From: Amoebophrya sp. A120
Taxonomy: Eukaryota; Sar; Dinophyceae; Syndiniales; Amoebophryaceae
Length of the DNA stretch: 64,000 nt
Reading direction: 5' to 3'
Assembly: GCA_905178155.1 (NCBI GenBank)
Contig: CAJINV010000008.1
Span: 2,591,896-2,655,895, forward strand
Under the pieces are notes generated by a model. The model ran no database searches. It saw only the letters and a list, made by a program, of their open reading frames with translations, and was not told the origin of the DNA. Positions 35,708 through 45,944 of the stretch are shown piece after piece. Made by a program: the position numbers and the translations under genes. Within the stretch, counting starts at the first letter, position 1, and every line of letters begins with the position of its first letter.

Positions 35708-36000
35708 ACAAGGAGCAACCAAAACGCCGACAATACGTAGAACAGGGTTTTTGCAGCAGAGGCTAAAGGAGTTGTTTTACTTCCTATGTATTATCAGCAT
35801 CGAGGCAGCTCTTCTGACGATTACAACAACCACAATCCCGCTTGTTTCTTGTACGTAAAAACGGCCTGATGTAGCACAAGAACGGTACTGACAATGCGGA
35901 TGTGCTAGCTCACTTTTTTCTCGACGATCAAATCCGTTCACCCGTTGTTCTTGTACGCTTATTCCTTTGGTGCGCAATTTTCGACGAAAAAATCTTTCTG
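35708..36000. repeat. Direct repeat unit, copy 2
   Basis: Second copy of the unit at 35040-35330 in the same orientation, about 670 bp downstream. The order of the shared blocks is preserved. No terminal inverted repeats or protein are evident, so this looks like a local segmental duplication. Confidence 0.8.
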
Positions 36001-36617
36001 CTTCATGAATAGAGTGAGTTCGATTTGCAGGATACGGTGTCTGGAAGCAAAATCAGATACAGATGGTAATGGTCTTCGTCAAGTGGCCTCCTATCAAGCA
36101 AGAATATTTTTCAGTTTTACCGTCTCATCATGATGGTCGGGAACAGTAGTACTTGTTAGTTTGCTTCACACAACGAACGAGGTTTCTCTCTGCTCTATCG
36201 AGGAACAACAGTATTTCGCGACGAGTACTAGACGTTCACTTGCGTCTCGACAGAGATAGCACCCAGCAGCATAAAAATTGGCACAGGCCATTAGTTTCAG
36301 CCGTTCCGCTGGGCTGCTTTACGTTGATACAGTGCACTGCCTTCAGGTTGTTCTTACATTTGCTACTTTGAGCGTCCTGCCTAAACCTGCCTTTGTTCTC
36401 TTTGTTTTTCGTCCAGGTCCGGTTGCTAAAATGGTAAATAATCCTTTGTCCTTACTTTTCTTGCCGAGCAATAGCTACGCGCGGGAGGCACTCTGCCTTC
36501 AAACGACCAAAACGTGAATAAGTATATTATATCCAAAAGTCTTTTTCAAAAAAACAATTCCGCATACGCACAAGCAAAACTACGAACGGTATAACCACGA
36601 CAAGGAGGACGAAGTAA

Positions 36618-37870
36618 TCATCCCCCCGCTCCCGAAGGTCGGAAATAGTTCGTCGACGCCCCAGCCACACTGGTTCCGGCCTCGCTCGCAGAGCCGCCGG
36701 CTCCGCCGGTCCGCCTACCCGGTCGACTCCTTCCCCCGGTCCTGGACCCGAAGTTCCGCCGCGGCCGCTTCGTCGCGGTCTTGGGCTCGGTTTGCCGCAC
36801 CACGTGCAGCAGAATTCTCACGTTGCCGTCCATTGTCGTGGTCTTCAGATTCGCTCGGTTCAAAGGATTCTGGTCCCCGTCCGTATTCACGATGTACTGG
36901 GGACTCAGTAGCGTCAATATGCATTGAAAAAGCATAAGCATCGCGCTAAAAGTATAAATCGCATTTCCAAATTTTTTGAAGAACAAAAAATGGAAGTTGT
37001 CATTCTATGTCAGATAAAAAGTTAAATTTGTCACGCATGACTGCGATTCGTATTCGTATGCGCACGATATCTTTGCAGTGGATAGTCGGCGCCGCACCGC
37101 AAAAGTAATTGGTCAGTTGGTCCCGGATCGTGCCGCACGGAGCCCACATCTTTGCACTGATATCGTACTCGCCGGACTGTCATTTTTTTACGTACTTACA
37201 CTACTTTCTACAAACAACCTGATGCACCGCTCCCCCGTTTCTTCTGCTTGAACAAGTTTCAGTTTATCTGATCTACTTCTTCACATCCACAGCCGACAGT
37301 CTTTGATCGATACGAGAGTCCTCTGCAAAGAGATAGAGAAACTTTCGCTTTCCGGAATTTCATACATAGGTAGGAATATTGATGCGACCTCAAGTACAAG
37401 TACAACTCCAAGAAAGATCGATAAACATACAGATACGAGATATAATTTCCACTGAATAGTACCCTATCCGGAATATCCACGTAGCTGTAACCGAGAAACT
37501 GGTGCCTGTCCCAGCTGTCCTTTTTGTACACTTGCAGCAATAACCGCAGCGGCACAGGCGCCATAATGTCCTTCTCCCCCACTTTCTTTCTCCCGAAGTG
37601 GCACTCCAGTCCGTGGTTAAAAATTGCGGCCGTTTCCGTGCTGCCAATGCTGCTCCAAATGGTGCAGGCCCGTTTCCCCGCGTGGCCACCCGTGGAAAGG
37701 GATTCGTCGCTGCGGTACTTGAATTTAAATTGCTTGCTCTCGTGGAACTCGTACCTGAAAATGTTGGAAATTTGTGTAAAATTAAATGAATCCAATACAC
37801 TCACGGTGGGATGATGTTGATGACGCACGCGCCTACTACCCAGATACATCAACTTATCAGGCCTCACGAA
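36618..37870 (-). CDS. B9-domain protein (MKS1/B9D family)
   Basis: B9-domain proteins build the ciliary transition zone and gate traffic into the cilium. Splice-joined exons give YEFHESKQFKFKYRSDESLS, ACTIWSSIGSTETAAIFNHG, LRLLLQVYKKDSWDRHQFLG + YSYVDIPDR, SGEYDISAKMWAPCGTIRDQ + LTNYFCGAAP, then TLLSPQYIVNTDGD and NRANLKTTTMDGNVRILLHV. The order (S/D-W-R ... GYxYVxIP ... W-P-G ... F-G-P ... R-T-T-G-V) matches the B9 fold. Introns include GTGAGTGTATT...TTTTCAG and GGATAGG|GTACTATTC...ATGACAG; an introner-like element (36918-37084) sits before TLLSPQ. The tail is basic and Gly/Ser-rich. The 5' end beyond 37830 is unresolved. Which of MKS1, B9D1 or B9D2 it is, I cannot say. Confidence 0.78.
36918..37084. 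mobile_element. Short degenerate introner-like element
   Basis: Starts TATGCATTGAAAAAGCATAA and ends GATATCTTTGCAGTGGATA, with flanks GTCAA and GTCGG (3 of 5 match). It lies at the B9 joint FCGAAP-TLLSPQ, and splicing keeps the frame. At 167 bp it lacks the CTGGGTCTGGAA core and is probably an old copy. Confidence 0.65.
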
Positions 37871-38008
37871 CGAGGACGACTCAGCATGACCGGCACGGCA
37901 ACCAAAACAACTCCATCTTGCACATCCGATAACTCAGAGGCCATAATATTGAAGTACATAGACGGAAAATGAAAGTGAGCGTGAGCCTGATAGTGCACAA
38001 ACATTACT
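37871..38008. other. Short spacer
   Basis: Boundary between the B9 gene and the 3' end of the next gene; no separate feature. Confidence 0.3.
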
Positions 38009-40858
38009 CTAAGCAAAGGCCATGAAACTACTACTGAGTCTGAAACTATACATGACGTAATAGCAGTCTTGCGAACTGCTAAATTGTTGGCAGCTTTTGA
38101 GCAGACACCGCTCCTCCCACAAATCTACGTCGAGCGGAACCGACAGTGGGTTCACCGAACGAATCACGTAGTCCTCGTCGGGGTGCCCCTATGCAGTGAA
38201 AATGCGATGCCAAGGTCTAACAGAGCCCCTTCATCTCCATATTTTGATGCCAAGAACTTCTCCGGCTGGTGTACTACTTATTCTCGAATGGCTTACGCCC
38301 TCAGGGTGCACGTCCGGGCAGGCGTTACCAAATGCCCGTTTATTTCCCCGACCTGTTTTCAGCCGGTCTTAGATCTTTAGGGGACACAAGCGACGCCGCC
38401 CAAAGACAGCGAAATGCTGATCATACCAAGGCTTGTCAACGCTTCGTCAACAACCACCAGTATATTTTTTGCATGGGCACCAAAACAGTAGCTTGCCCCG
38501 TAAACAATCGTGCATGCAGCGCACTCTTCCAGACCGAGACATCAATGCGAAACCTGATAGCGCCTTCTTAGGTTCAAAACTCAAAATTTCCGCGAAAACC
38601 GACACCACCTCGTCTTCGTCCTGGTCCAGCGCAAAGCCCTCGAACCCATGACCCGCAAGGTTTTTCCGTAACGCGACGGCCTTCATGTCGATCTCCTGGA
38701 TGCGCTGCAGTGCCTTTTTTTTGCTGTCCGGGTCGAGCTATCAAATACAAATATAATCCCTGAGCGTCTGGAGTAGAGGTGCCAACTTGTGATGCTCTCT
38801 GCCAGTCAAATGAAAATCTGTCATGCGTGGGAAGCAAACGTTGTCCATCTTTGATCACTTTGAAACAGGATTTCTCATGATTGAGTTTGATGCTGATGCA
38901 ATACGGGCATTACAAAGCTCTCAGAAAACTTGTGATGCTAGGAACCGCACACCTTCTGGAGCTGGACGACCATGCAAAACCTGCATGACACCTTCCCTTC
39001 TGCATTTTTCCCGACCCAGGTTTATTTAATTTACAGCGGATACAGGCGGCTTCCCTGCAAGTTCCAACACGAACTCGTATCGCGTGCCGCCCGGCAGAGA
39101 GAAAACAATGCGGCTATCCCCGGGTTCCGGTGCCAGGTTCAACTCCTTGGTCTTCTTGCTCTGCCTATCCGACGGGGCTTCATCTGCGGATTGTTTGTTA
39201 TTCGGGTTTGGATGGATCCCTCGAGGAAATCAAATTGCATACAGATGGCGACTTCATCTTCGCCCTACTAACGAGAACGACCTCGACGGCAGCTTCACAG
39301 ATTGGATTTTTTGAAAAACCGCAAGCATGCTACAAGGATGACTCGTGCCGTTGTAGAGGTCGTACCAGAAGTTCTTGATAACACGGACAAAGATCATAAC
39401 TGTGAAGAACAAGGTCGTGTGCGTGGTGTGCCCGTACTCGTGATCGTGTCGAACTACACCACACAAAAAGAACAAGATCAAACAATAAATACAGAGTCGT
39501 GGCGTAATCTCCAAAGCCCCGCTCTCCGGTAGCGCAGCTAAACACGCAAGTTCCACCTCGTAGCGCTTCTCGTTTTCTTCGAGAGCAGCCATGATGTACA
39601 TCGCTTGCGGTGGCTGGTACCCAAGCGCCGTACTGAGTTTCGGCAGCTTCTGGCCAGCGGCGGGACCGCGCTTGAAAAGCTGTGAAAATGAATTTCGATA
39701 GGGGAAGTAGTCAAGTATTAGAAGTCATCATTATGTCTCAAACGTAAGTCAATTTGGAACCAACACCGAGTGACATCAAATGACAAAGGCACAGTGGTCA
39801 CCAAGACAACAAAATTAAAAGACTCTCGTACTAGGTCAAGCAACTTGTGTTCCTCGAGCGTTTTCGTCCTGATGTTAGGAAACTCGTCGGCAGCAACCTT
39901 GGTGAAAAGCACTTCTCCCGCTGCCAGCTTGCCGGAAGCGATTGTACCGCGTGTAAAACCGTCGCTGCTACATAGATATAGATACTGTATTTGTACGGGC
40001 GGTCGCTATACGTACTGTAGTTGTAGTAAGCAAGCATCGTATAGAATTTTCTCATGCGGATGCGTTGTGAATCGCAGCCGAAAATAGTGGTAGACGTCTT
40101 CATCTGTAAGCATCTTCATGCAGTTGTTTTTTACACGTGATACATTCCCTGCTGGATTTGTTTCACGTTTTCCGCGGAGAGGGCCAGAAACTTCTTCCCG
40201 TGGTGCGAAACGTGGTTCGGTGGATAGCTCTCCCGCAGCGCCTGCACCTCGTGCGCACCGTACACCTTCTCTTGCCACTGGAACTCGCGAACCATGGCAT
40301 TCTCGTCCGTTTGCGTCGCGCCGCCAGAGACTGCCAGGCCGCTGGTGTTCGTGGACAAAGGTATTAAAATGGGGCAAAAATAACCGCAACAATCAAGCCC
40401 TCGTGTTATGATGCTCGTGCTCCAACGAAAGGCGACGCAAAGAAAGTATTTGTTCATACCTACTTAAAAACATCACGCTGGTCTACTTTGATCAAGATCA
40501 TACTCAATGTAATCATTCGACTTTGCTTCGGTGGGTGGTGCAGGTGCATGTATACTAGTAACAAGAGAACTGTATAAAAAAAGTTCTGGCCCCTGTGCTT
40601 GTGTTGCGTGAACCTGCGCCGGCTACCATTCCTTACTGTGGCCGGAAATCCTCCTCCTCCTGTGCCATCCATTCCACCGAGCTGCCCATCCCCTGTTTCC
40701 TTGTTGCTCGTAAGTTTCCGAAGCGTGGCCCTCACCCGGAAACTGCTTTTATTTTCGTCCACGTACTGCACACTCGCTTCCGACCCGCGCAGTCCTGTGA
40801 GCGTCTCCGCATACGGCGGGCTTTCCTCGAACAGGGTCTGCGACAATCGGGCGCCCAT
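38009..40858 (-). CDS. Multi-exon protein, N-myristoylation-like start, unknown
   Basis: Unrecognised. It opens MGARLSQTLFEESPPYAETL at 40858; MGxxxS is the consensus for N-myristoylation, so membrane attachment is plausible. Later exons encode ENAMVREFQWQEKVYGAHEV, SHHGKKFLALSAENVKQIQQ, TIASGKLAAGEVLFTKVAAD + EFPNIRTKTLEEHKLLDL, LFKRGPAAGQKLPKLSTALG + YQPPQAMYIMAALEENEKRY, DSRIVFSLPGGTRYEFVLEL, ALQRIQEIDMKAVALRKNLA + GHGFEGFALDQDEDEVVSVF and, last, DYVIRSVNPLSVPLDVDLWE, stopping at 38009. Two introner-like elements interrupt the 3' part. The exon chain from 40860 to 39600 uses GT-AG introns (GTAAGGAATGG, GTATCACGTG, GTACGAGAGT) but is only partly proven, so two adjacent genes remain possible. 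Confidence 0.5.
38189..38559. mobile_element. Introner-like element, 371 bp, TSD GCCCC/GCGCC
   Basis: Starts TATGCAGTGAAAATGCGATG and ends CATCAATGCGAAACCTGATA after TTCCAGACCGAGA. Flanks GCCCC (38184-38188) and GCGCC (38560-38564) match at 4 of 5. The joint gives ILSFEPKKA-HPDEDYVIRS in frame. Confidence 0.8.
38739..39042. mobile_element. Introner-like element, degenerate ends
   Basis: Starts TATCAAATACAAATATAATC and ends TTCCCGACCCAGGTTTATTT...CAGCGGATA. Flanks CGAGC and CAGGC match at 3 of 5. It joins FVLELAGKP to LDPDSKKKAL in frame. Confidence 0.7.
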
Positions 40859-41828
40859 GTCGCTGCAAGAACCGTGGAGGTGAAACCTTCTGGAAGGCCC
40901 AGAACTTTGCTTTCCACTTCAACCGCTGGTCTTATTTCTAGGAAAAGATAGCTCCAGCAGAACCAAAGGTCCTCGCATCTTCATCTTCAATCACGCGCAG
41001 CTGCGGGCGCGCTGCTACTGGTGCATGCACTGGAACGACCAGGCAAAGACGGACCGTTCCGAGCATTATATTTTGCAGAGGCCGTCGTCACACCATCTTG
41101 GTTTGTTCACCTTATACATAGTTATAGCTGCGGCGCTACTACGAGATGGGTACTTCCGCGATCCGCGATTTGTGTTTGTTTCCCCGAGTACATTCACTCA
41201 AAAGAAGGTTGATATTATCGGACGACCATGCATAGAGCAAAACGATTTTGGATGATCAAGCATGGGAAGGGGCGTCAACCGAAAGTTGTTGCAAACAACT
41301 TCTTTGGACAGACCGAATAGCAGCTACCAGGATTCGTGAGCGGGTACATCAATCACCTTCTTCTTCTTGCTTCAATGAATACATACTCCTGCAGCCGCGT
41401 TATTTACGTTACGGGACCACAGGGAGCGGAGAACAACACAGACATGAACAGGCTCCTTTTGATTGCAGCACACCTCAGTTACCAGTGCGAACCGCTCGTC
41501 GTACTGGTGCTGCGCAGGCCGCGGGTAACGCTACTACAAGGGTCGTCTTTCCCCATACGTAACAAACGTCGTGAAAGAACTCTTGATGCTTTTTACTAAC
41601 TTACTTCGCACACTCAACATGTCGTAGTCGCTTGTCGCTGGACATATGATCATCCGTTTTTATAACCGTACTTAGTGATTTCAAATCACATGAATTGAAA
41701 GTACAGATCATAAAACTTGATGCAACTCGACCGCACAGCGAGTAGCGGTGCTTCAGGATGAATCAAAAAGAAATATTCGAACGAGCAGCTACGAAAGCCT
41801 CGACTTTCCGACTGGTGCTTCTGGTGGC
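40859..41828. other. No supportable gene
   Basis: Spacer between the 3' end of Cdc37 and the start of the next gene. Several short ORFs on the plus strand are frame shadows or noise; nothing recognised. Confidence 0.4.
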
Positions 41829-44528
41829 CTAATCATCGTCATCGGACTCCCGACTCATGTCTCCCCCGCTTCCCGGCACCACCCACAGCCCCCCGTCGAT
41901 GCACTTCCTGAGGTACCTCTGCGCATCGTCGGAGGGGAGGGACATAAACGCTTTCTGCAGCTTCTCCGCGTCTTTTTCCAGAAACGCGTCCTGCAGCACC
42001 GTCGGCAGCGAGTCGAACACCTCCTGCGCGTCTAGGCCTCCGGGGCCTATTTGCTTTTCATCTGGAGGAACAGCGCCCCCGTCTTCCTCCAGTTGTGTGG
42101 CTGGAGCAGCAGGAGCACTGAGTCGCTCAGAACCAGTTCGTGTTGTACTAGCGTTTCTGCTCGTGCCGTCCTTTGTTGATACTTTTTGTTCGGTCGTACC
42201 AGAACTTGACGTGAGGTCGTTGCTTCCGACTACCACACCTCTTTGCCCCGCCGCTCTCTCTTCCTCCTCGATTTCCTTGATTTTTTCCACCGCTCGCTTC
42301 TCGATCCGGGACACAAACTGCGAAGTCGTCTGAAAAGGAAAACTCGCCCCTTCGTCCCATATCAAAGCGACGTCTTTGATTCTGGATTTGCGTTGTACAG
42401 AAAAAGTCTAGAACTGTCTTGCAATAGAGGGCTGCACCCGCAGGCACCGACATACTGATCCTGAATATAAAGAGGATTTGACATCGGCGCTTAGCATAGC
42501 AAACGCCTACACCGTAGGCCCAACAGCATCACAACCCGCCTACATAATGCGGCGGAGCCTGTGGCGTTGCCTTACTGCAAGACCGAGTCGATTTGTGGTC
42601 ACAACTCAACAGCATTGCAAATTTTCTGTGGCGTGCCTTTTCGATATGGCGAGAGATGAAGGGATTTCTCCTTACGATAAACCGCCTGCTCGAACGACTG
42701 TTTCAGCTCCTGGTGCTCCCGTTCCTCCGTCTTGTCCGCGGTCACGGTAGAGAACGCGACCACCAACTTTTCGTACATGCTCTCCACCGCCTTTTTGTTC
42801 ACAATAACGGCTGCGTTGGCTGTTGAAGCACCGGCTTCTTGCGACATCAAATTGGTCCCGGGGTCCCCGGTCTGGATCATTTTGCTGAGCGTCAGGGCCT
42901 GCGCGATCAGCTGCGCCACGATGGCCATTCCGTGCACATATTCCTTCGGCTTTTTCTCAATCTCGAGCTCCAGCACGCGGAACATCAGAAAGGTCTCCGC
43001 GTCGGAAGAGAGCAGCACCTCGGGGTGTTCGAGAATCACCTTCACCGACTTCTCCACCAACTGCTTCTGCTTCGACGCGGCGGTAAGCTTACTCCTAGCG
43101 GGCTTGGAGGACGAGAAGGTGTTCTTTGCAGAAGCAGGAGGTACTGATCCACCTTCAGTTGATTCTGCATCCGGAAGAGCACTTGTTGACGGCGTTGCTG
43201 ATGCTGTTGAGCAGTGGTCTTTGGTCGTCCCGCTCACAGTATGATCCTCCTCATCGAACAGATCGTCGCAAATTCTACAGAGCTTCTCCAGCAAGTCGTT
43301 GTTCGTTTTCGCGTACTCGACAAATTTCTCCGTGTCGACGTTGTCGTCGACCTTCGGCGCGTTCGCCGTCTTGCTACTAATCACGCTCTTGGAGTAAATC
43401 TGAAGGGTTTTTCTTGGATTTAATATCTTGTCCGAATCTAGATCGCTTTATTTAGGCTGTCAGAAACACCCGTCCGGCGCGAAACTGTCGAAAGCGCAGG
43501 GACAACCAAAAAAAACACGGAAAAGTCAAAGTCGCAAGTCGTCCGCTGCGGTCAATGTTACAGACTCAAACTCCTGATTTGATTTGATTTGGTTCTCTTG
43601 AACTTGAAGGGAAAATGAATACTTACAACATACCTCCGTGCTCATCTTCTCCGCGTTCACCCGTCTGCTGGTGACTCGTTCCAGCTTTGCCAGTTCCTTT
43701 TCCTCCGCCTCCAGCTGCTTCTGCATATTCTGCCCCTTCAGGTGGTTTCTCCCCGCAGCACCTAGCTGCCGCAGTTCCTTCCGAAGCCGCTCGACGCTTG
43801 CGTATCCATTGCAAATATGATTATTTCTGGGTACGGGAAGAAGTAATATTGCATCAAATTTTTTGTGAACAGATGTTGCTGACGCTTCCGCACGCAAATG
43901 CAAAAATCGGCTTTACATGGGCTGCGCCAAAAGCGGTCGATTCCTTGCTAGGTAAATAGCTGACTTCGCATGCAAAACAGGTATCAGGAGGCCTGAGCAA
44001 AACTTGTAAAGTAAATGCTTTAATTTTTTCGATGCATTCCGGACGACCGCCTGGTTGTGAACGTGATCCAAAAGATGCATCACAAATTTCCACATCCTTT
44101 TCCTTCCAGACCCAGACATATATATTTGTCTTGCATATGGCGCGGAGCTCACTAATTCTCTTCTCCTCCTCCGCATCCCGCTGGCTACGCTTCGCTTTCG
44201 TGTACTTTTTCTGTAGTGGAGGTTTTGGATTCACATGGATTCTACTTATTCGGTTTCTATGTGGTCCTGTGCATTGAAATCCAACTGACTGTGCCGTGGT
44301 CGTAGTGCATTGAAAAACATGAGAGAGTCCTCAGTTGGGCTCGGGCGCCTACTTTATGTTGCATGACAAAGGAAATTAATATTAAAGAGAAACTGAAACA
44401 TGATGAAGAGCAAGGGTCAAACGAAAAAATACAAAGGAGTCCTTGTCGATGCAATGGGGCAGGTCCTCCGCTTCGTCGTCCGAGCACTCAATGTGATCCC
44501 ATTTGGAATAATCAGCAAGCCGTGCCAT
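41829..44528 (-). CDS. CDC37: Cdc37, Hsp90 co-chaperone
   Basis: Cdc37 delivers protein kinases to Hsp90. Exon 1 (44528-44433) has the diagnostic start MARLADYSKWDHIECSDDEA, with the acidic Ser site that casein kinase 2 phosphorylates in other species. Exon 2 (44210 to about 44139) and exon 3 (about 43797-43635) form the coiled coil (KRISELRA-SVERLRKELRQ, LEAEEKELAKLERVTSRRVN). Exon 4 (43399-42683) holds IYSKSVISSKTA, the kinase-side linker and the Hsp90-binding helices (LSSDAETFLMFRVLELEIEK, GMAIVAQLIAQALTLSKMIQ). Exon 5 (42329-41829) ends with IGPGGLDAQEVFDSLPTVLQ, DAQRYLRKCIDGGLWVVPGS and an acidic tail. Introns 1 and 3 are GT-AG; introns 2 and 4 derive from introner-like elements. Confidence 0.95.
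42329..42679. mobile_element. Family B element with acquired GT-AG splice sites
   Basis: Family B by its internal blocks (CGCTTAGCAT...CCCAACAGCATCAC, TTTGTGGTCACAA) and its ends, where the usual TATCAAAAGG has become TCTGAAAAGG. On the sense strand this changes ...CCTTTTGATA to ...CCTTTTCAGA, creating an AG acceptor; the other end provides GCG|GTTTATCG as a donor. Cutting there joins SFEQA to TTSQFVSRIEKRA in frame. Flanks on the sense strand CGGTT and CGACT match at 3 of 5. Confidence 0.8.
43803..44137. mobile_element. Introner-like element, TSD TTGCG/TGGCG
   Basis: Starts TATCCATTGCAAATATGATT and ends TTCCAGACCCAGACATATAT...CTTGCATA. Flanks TTGCG (43798-43802) and TGGCG (44138-44142) match at 4 of 5. 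It joins the two halves of the Cdc37 coiled coil, ISELRA-SVERLRK. Confidence 0.82.
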
Positions 44529-45944
44529 TTTTCTTCAGGTTCACCAGGACCCGCGTGATGGTATCCTCAGCAAGTAGAAGAGAACTGGGCCGTACAAATT
44601 TTTAAACCTACTTCTGTTCTCGGTCGCGGCAGTGGAATTGGATATAGTACTTACTCGTAGGGACGGCGCAGAGAGGAGTCGCAAATTCCGACTCCAAAAC
44701 TTAACGCAGCGCCGGCTCAAGAAGCTGCCATCACACACTCACTGGGCAATCAGAAACTCGTCTTCTACGAAAATTTCTACTTCTACTTTCCTTCACATTG
44801 ATATTACAAGTCTACATGTACATATCACAATGTACTTACAACAATGACTGATCAAGCGTTTTTCAAGTTTGTTCTTTTTGTTTTTTCTACTAAGAATCCG
44901 TGCAAGAAGTCAACCTCGACACGCACGCGAGCGCCCTGGTTGCTAGATTAGGACCTAGTTGCGTACATCCCCGCTCGTGCTGCGCCCTCATCGGAATCAT
45001 ACAACAATAAATTAGGTACTCAGAAGATTACTTAGTGTAGTGACTGCCTTGCTCTAAGCGTAAAGTGGTATCGCATGTCAGCTGTCGCATGTGAGCTGCT
45101 GGTCTCCCCTTACGTTGAGCACGACAGTTTGTGAGAAGAACTGCCTGAATGGCTCAACATCAGTACTACTAGGTTCCAGAAGTTTGATTTTCATTTTTGT
45201 TCTGGAGCTGGACATAAGTACTTACATTATCAATTTTCCAGCTTCGATTGGCAATGGATGCATCTGCATTCGCATTGGTTAGTCACCGGACATTAAATTT
45301 TGTCTTCAAACGTTTTCGGCATCGGAATGTCTGGATCATGATCATGATCATCATCATCTTTTTTGATCATTCATCAGGTTCTCTTGAGATGAAGCCGGAG
45401 TTAGTAATATCGCATGCACATTCTATTTCTTTACTCACACAAAAGGTGCTCCGTCCTCGCCCCCTTGAACCATAATGGAAAATCGTGTCCGTGTCCTCGC
45501 TCGTGGTTTGCACTGTCCACCCTGCAAACAAAGTGATATGCGAGTTGCGGGCGAACACTCTTCATGCCGAAAAGCTGGCAGCTCGGCGATGAGTTAACTT
45601 CATCTCCGTTGTTTTTTGAATAATTTCTGTGCCGGTGATTGTATGAGATTTCGAATGTAGTTTCGAAATTATTCCTTCTGCTCATACAGACACTGACTCC
45701 TGTTTCCGCCCCCTGTCAAGAATCGTTTACTACATCAAAGCACCACCAGCAAAAGCGAACTTTTAACAAGTGCGTGCCGCCACCATGAACATAGTGCCGC
45801 GAACTTTTACTTTTTGGTCATCTGCGAAGTGCCGCATCATACGTAGAAGTCACGTAAGAACACATTACTTGCTACAACAACCTAAGTACTTACTGCAATC
45901 AGCGCCGCCGGGGCCAGTCTGCAAAATGGTTAAAGCGACGATCT
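44529..45944. other. No supportable gene
   Basis: Spacer between the helicase 3' end and the Cdc37 start. A minus-strand ORF at 45685-45431 and plus-strand ORFs show no family features. Tandem ATCATGATCATGATCATCAT lies near 45335-45360. Confidence 0.4.

Larger units (their letters stand above)
34519..36617. other. Gene-poor stretch with a dispersed duplication
   Basis: No supportable gene in 2.1 kb. It carries two related copies of a roughly 300-bp unit (see repeat entries), and two tandem TTTTTGGGCGCCC units at 35431-35457 (each with a GGGCGCCC palindrome) in the spacer between them. A minus-strand 169-codon ORF (35649-35140) overlaps the first repeat copy, but I do not recognise its product and its frame is not kept in the second copy. 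Confidence 0.5.
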
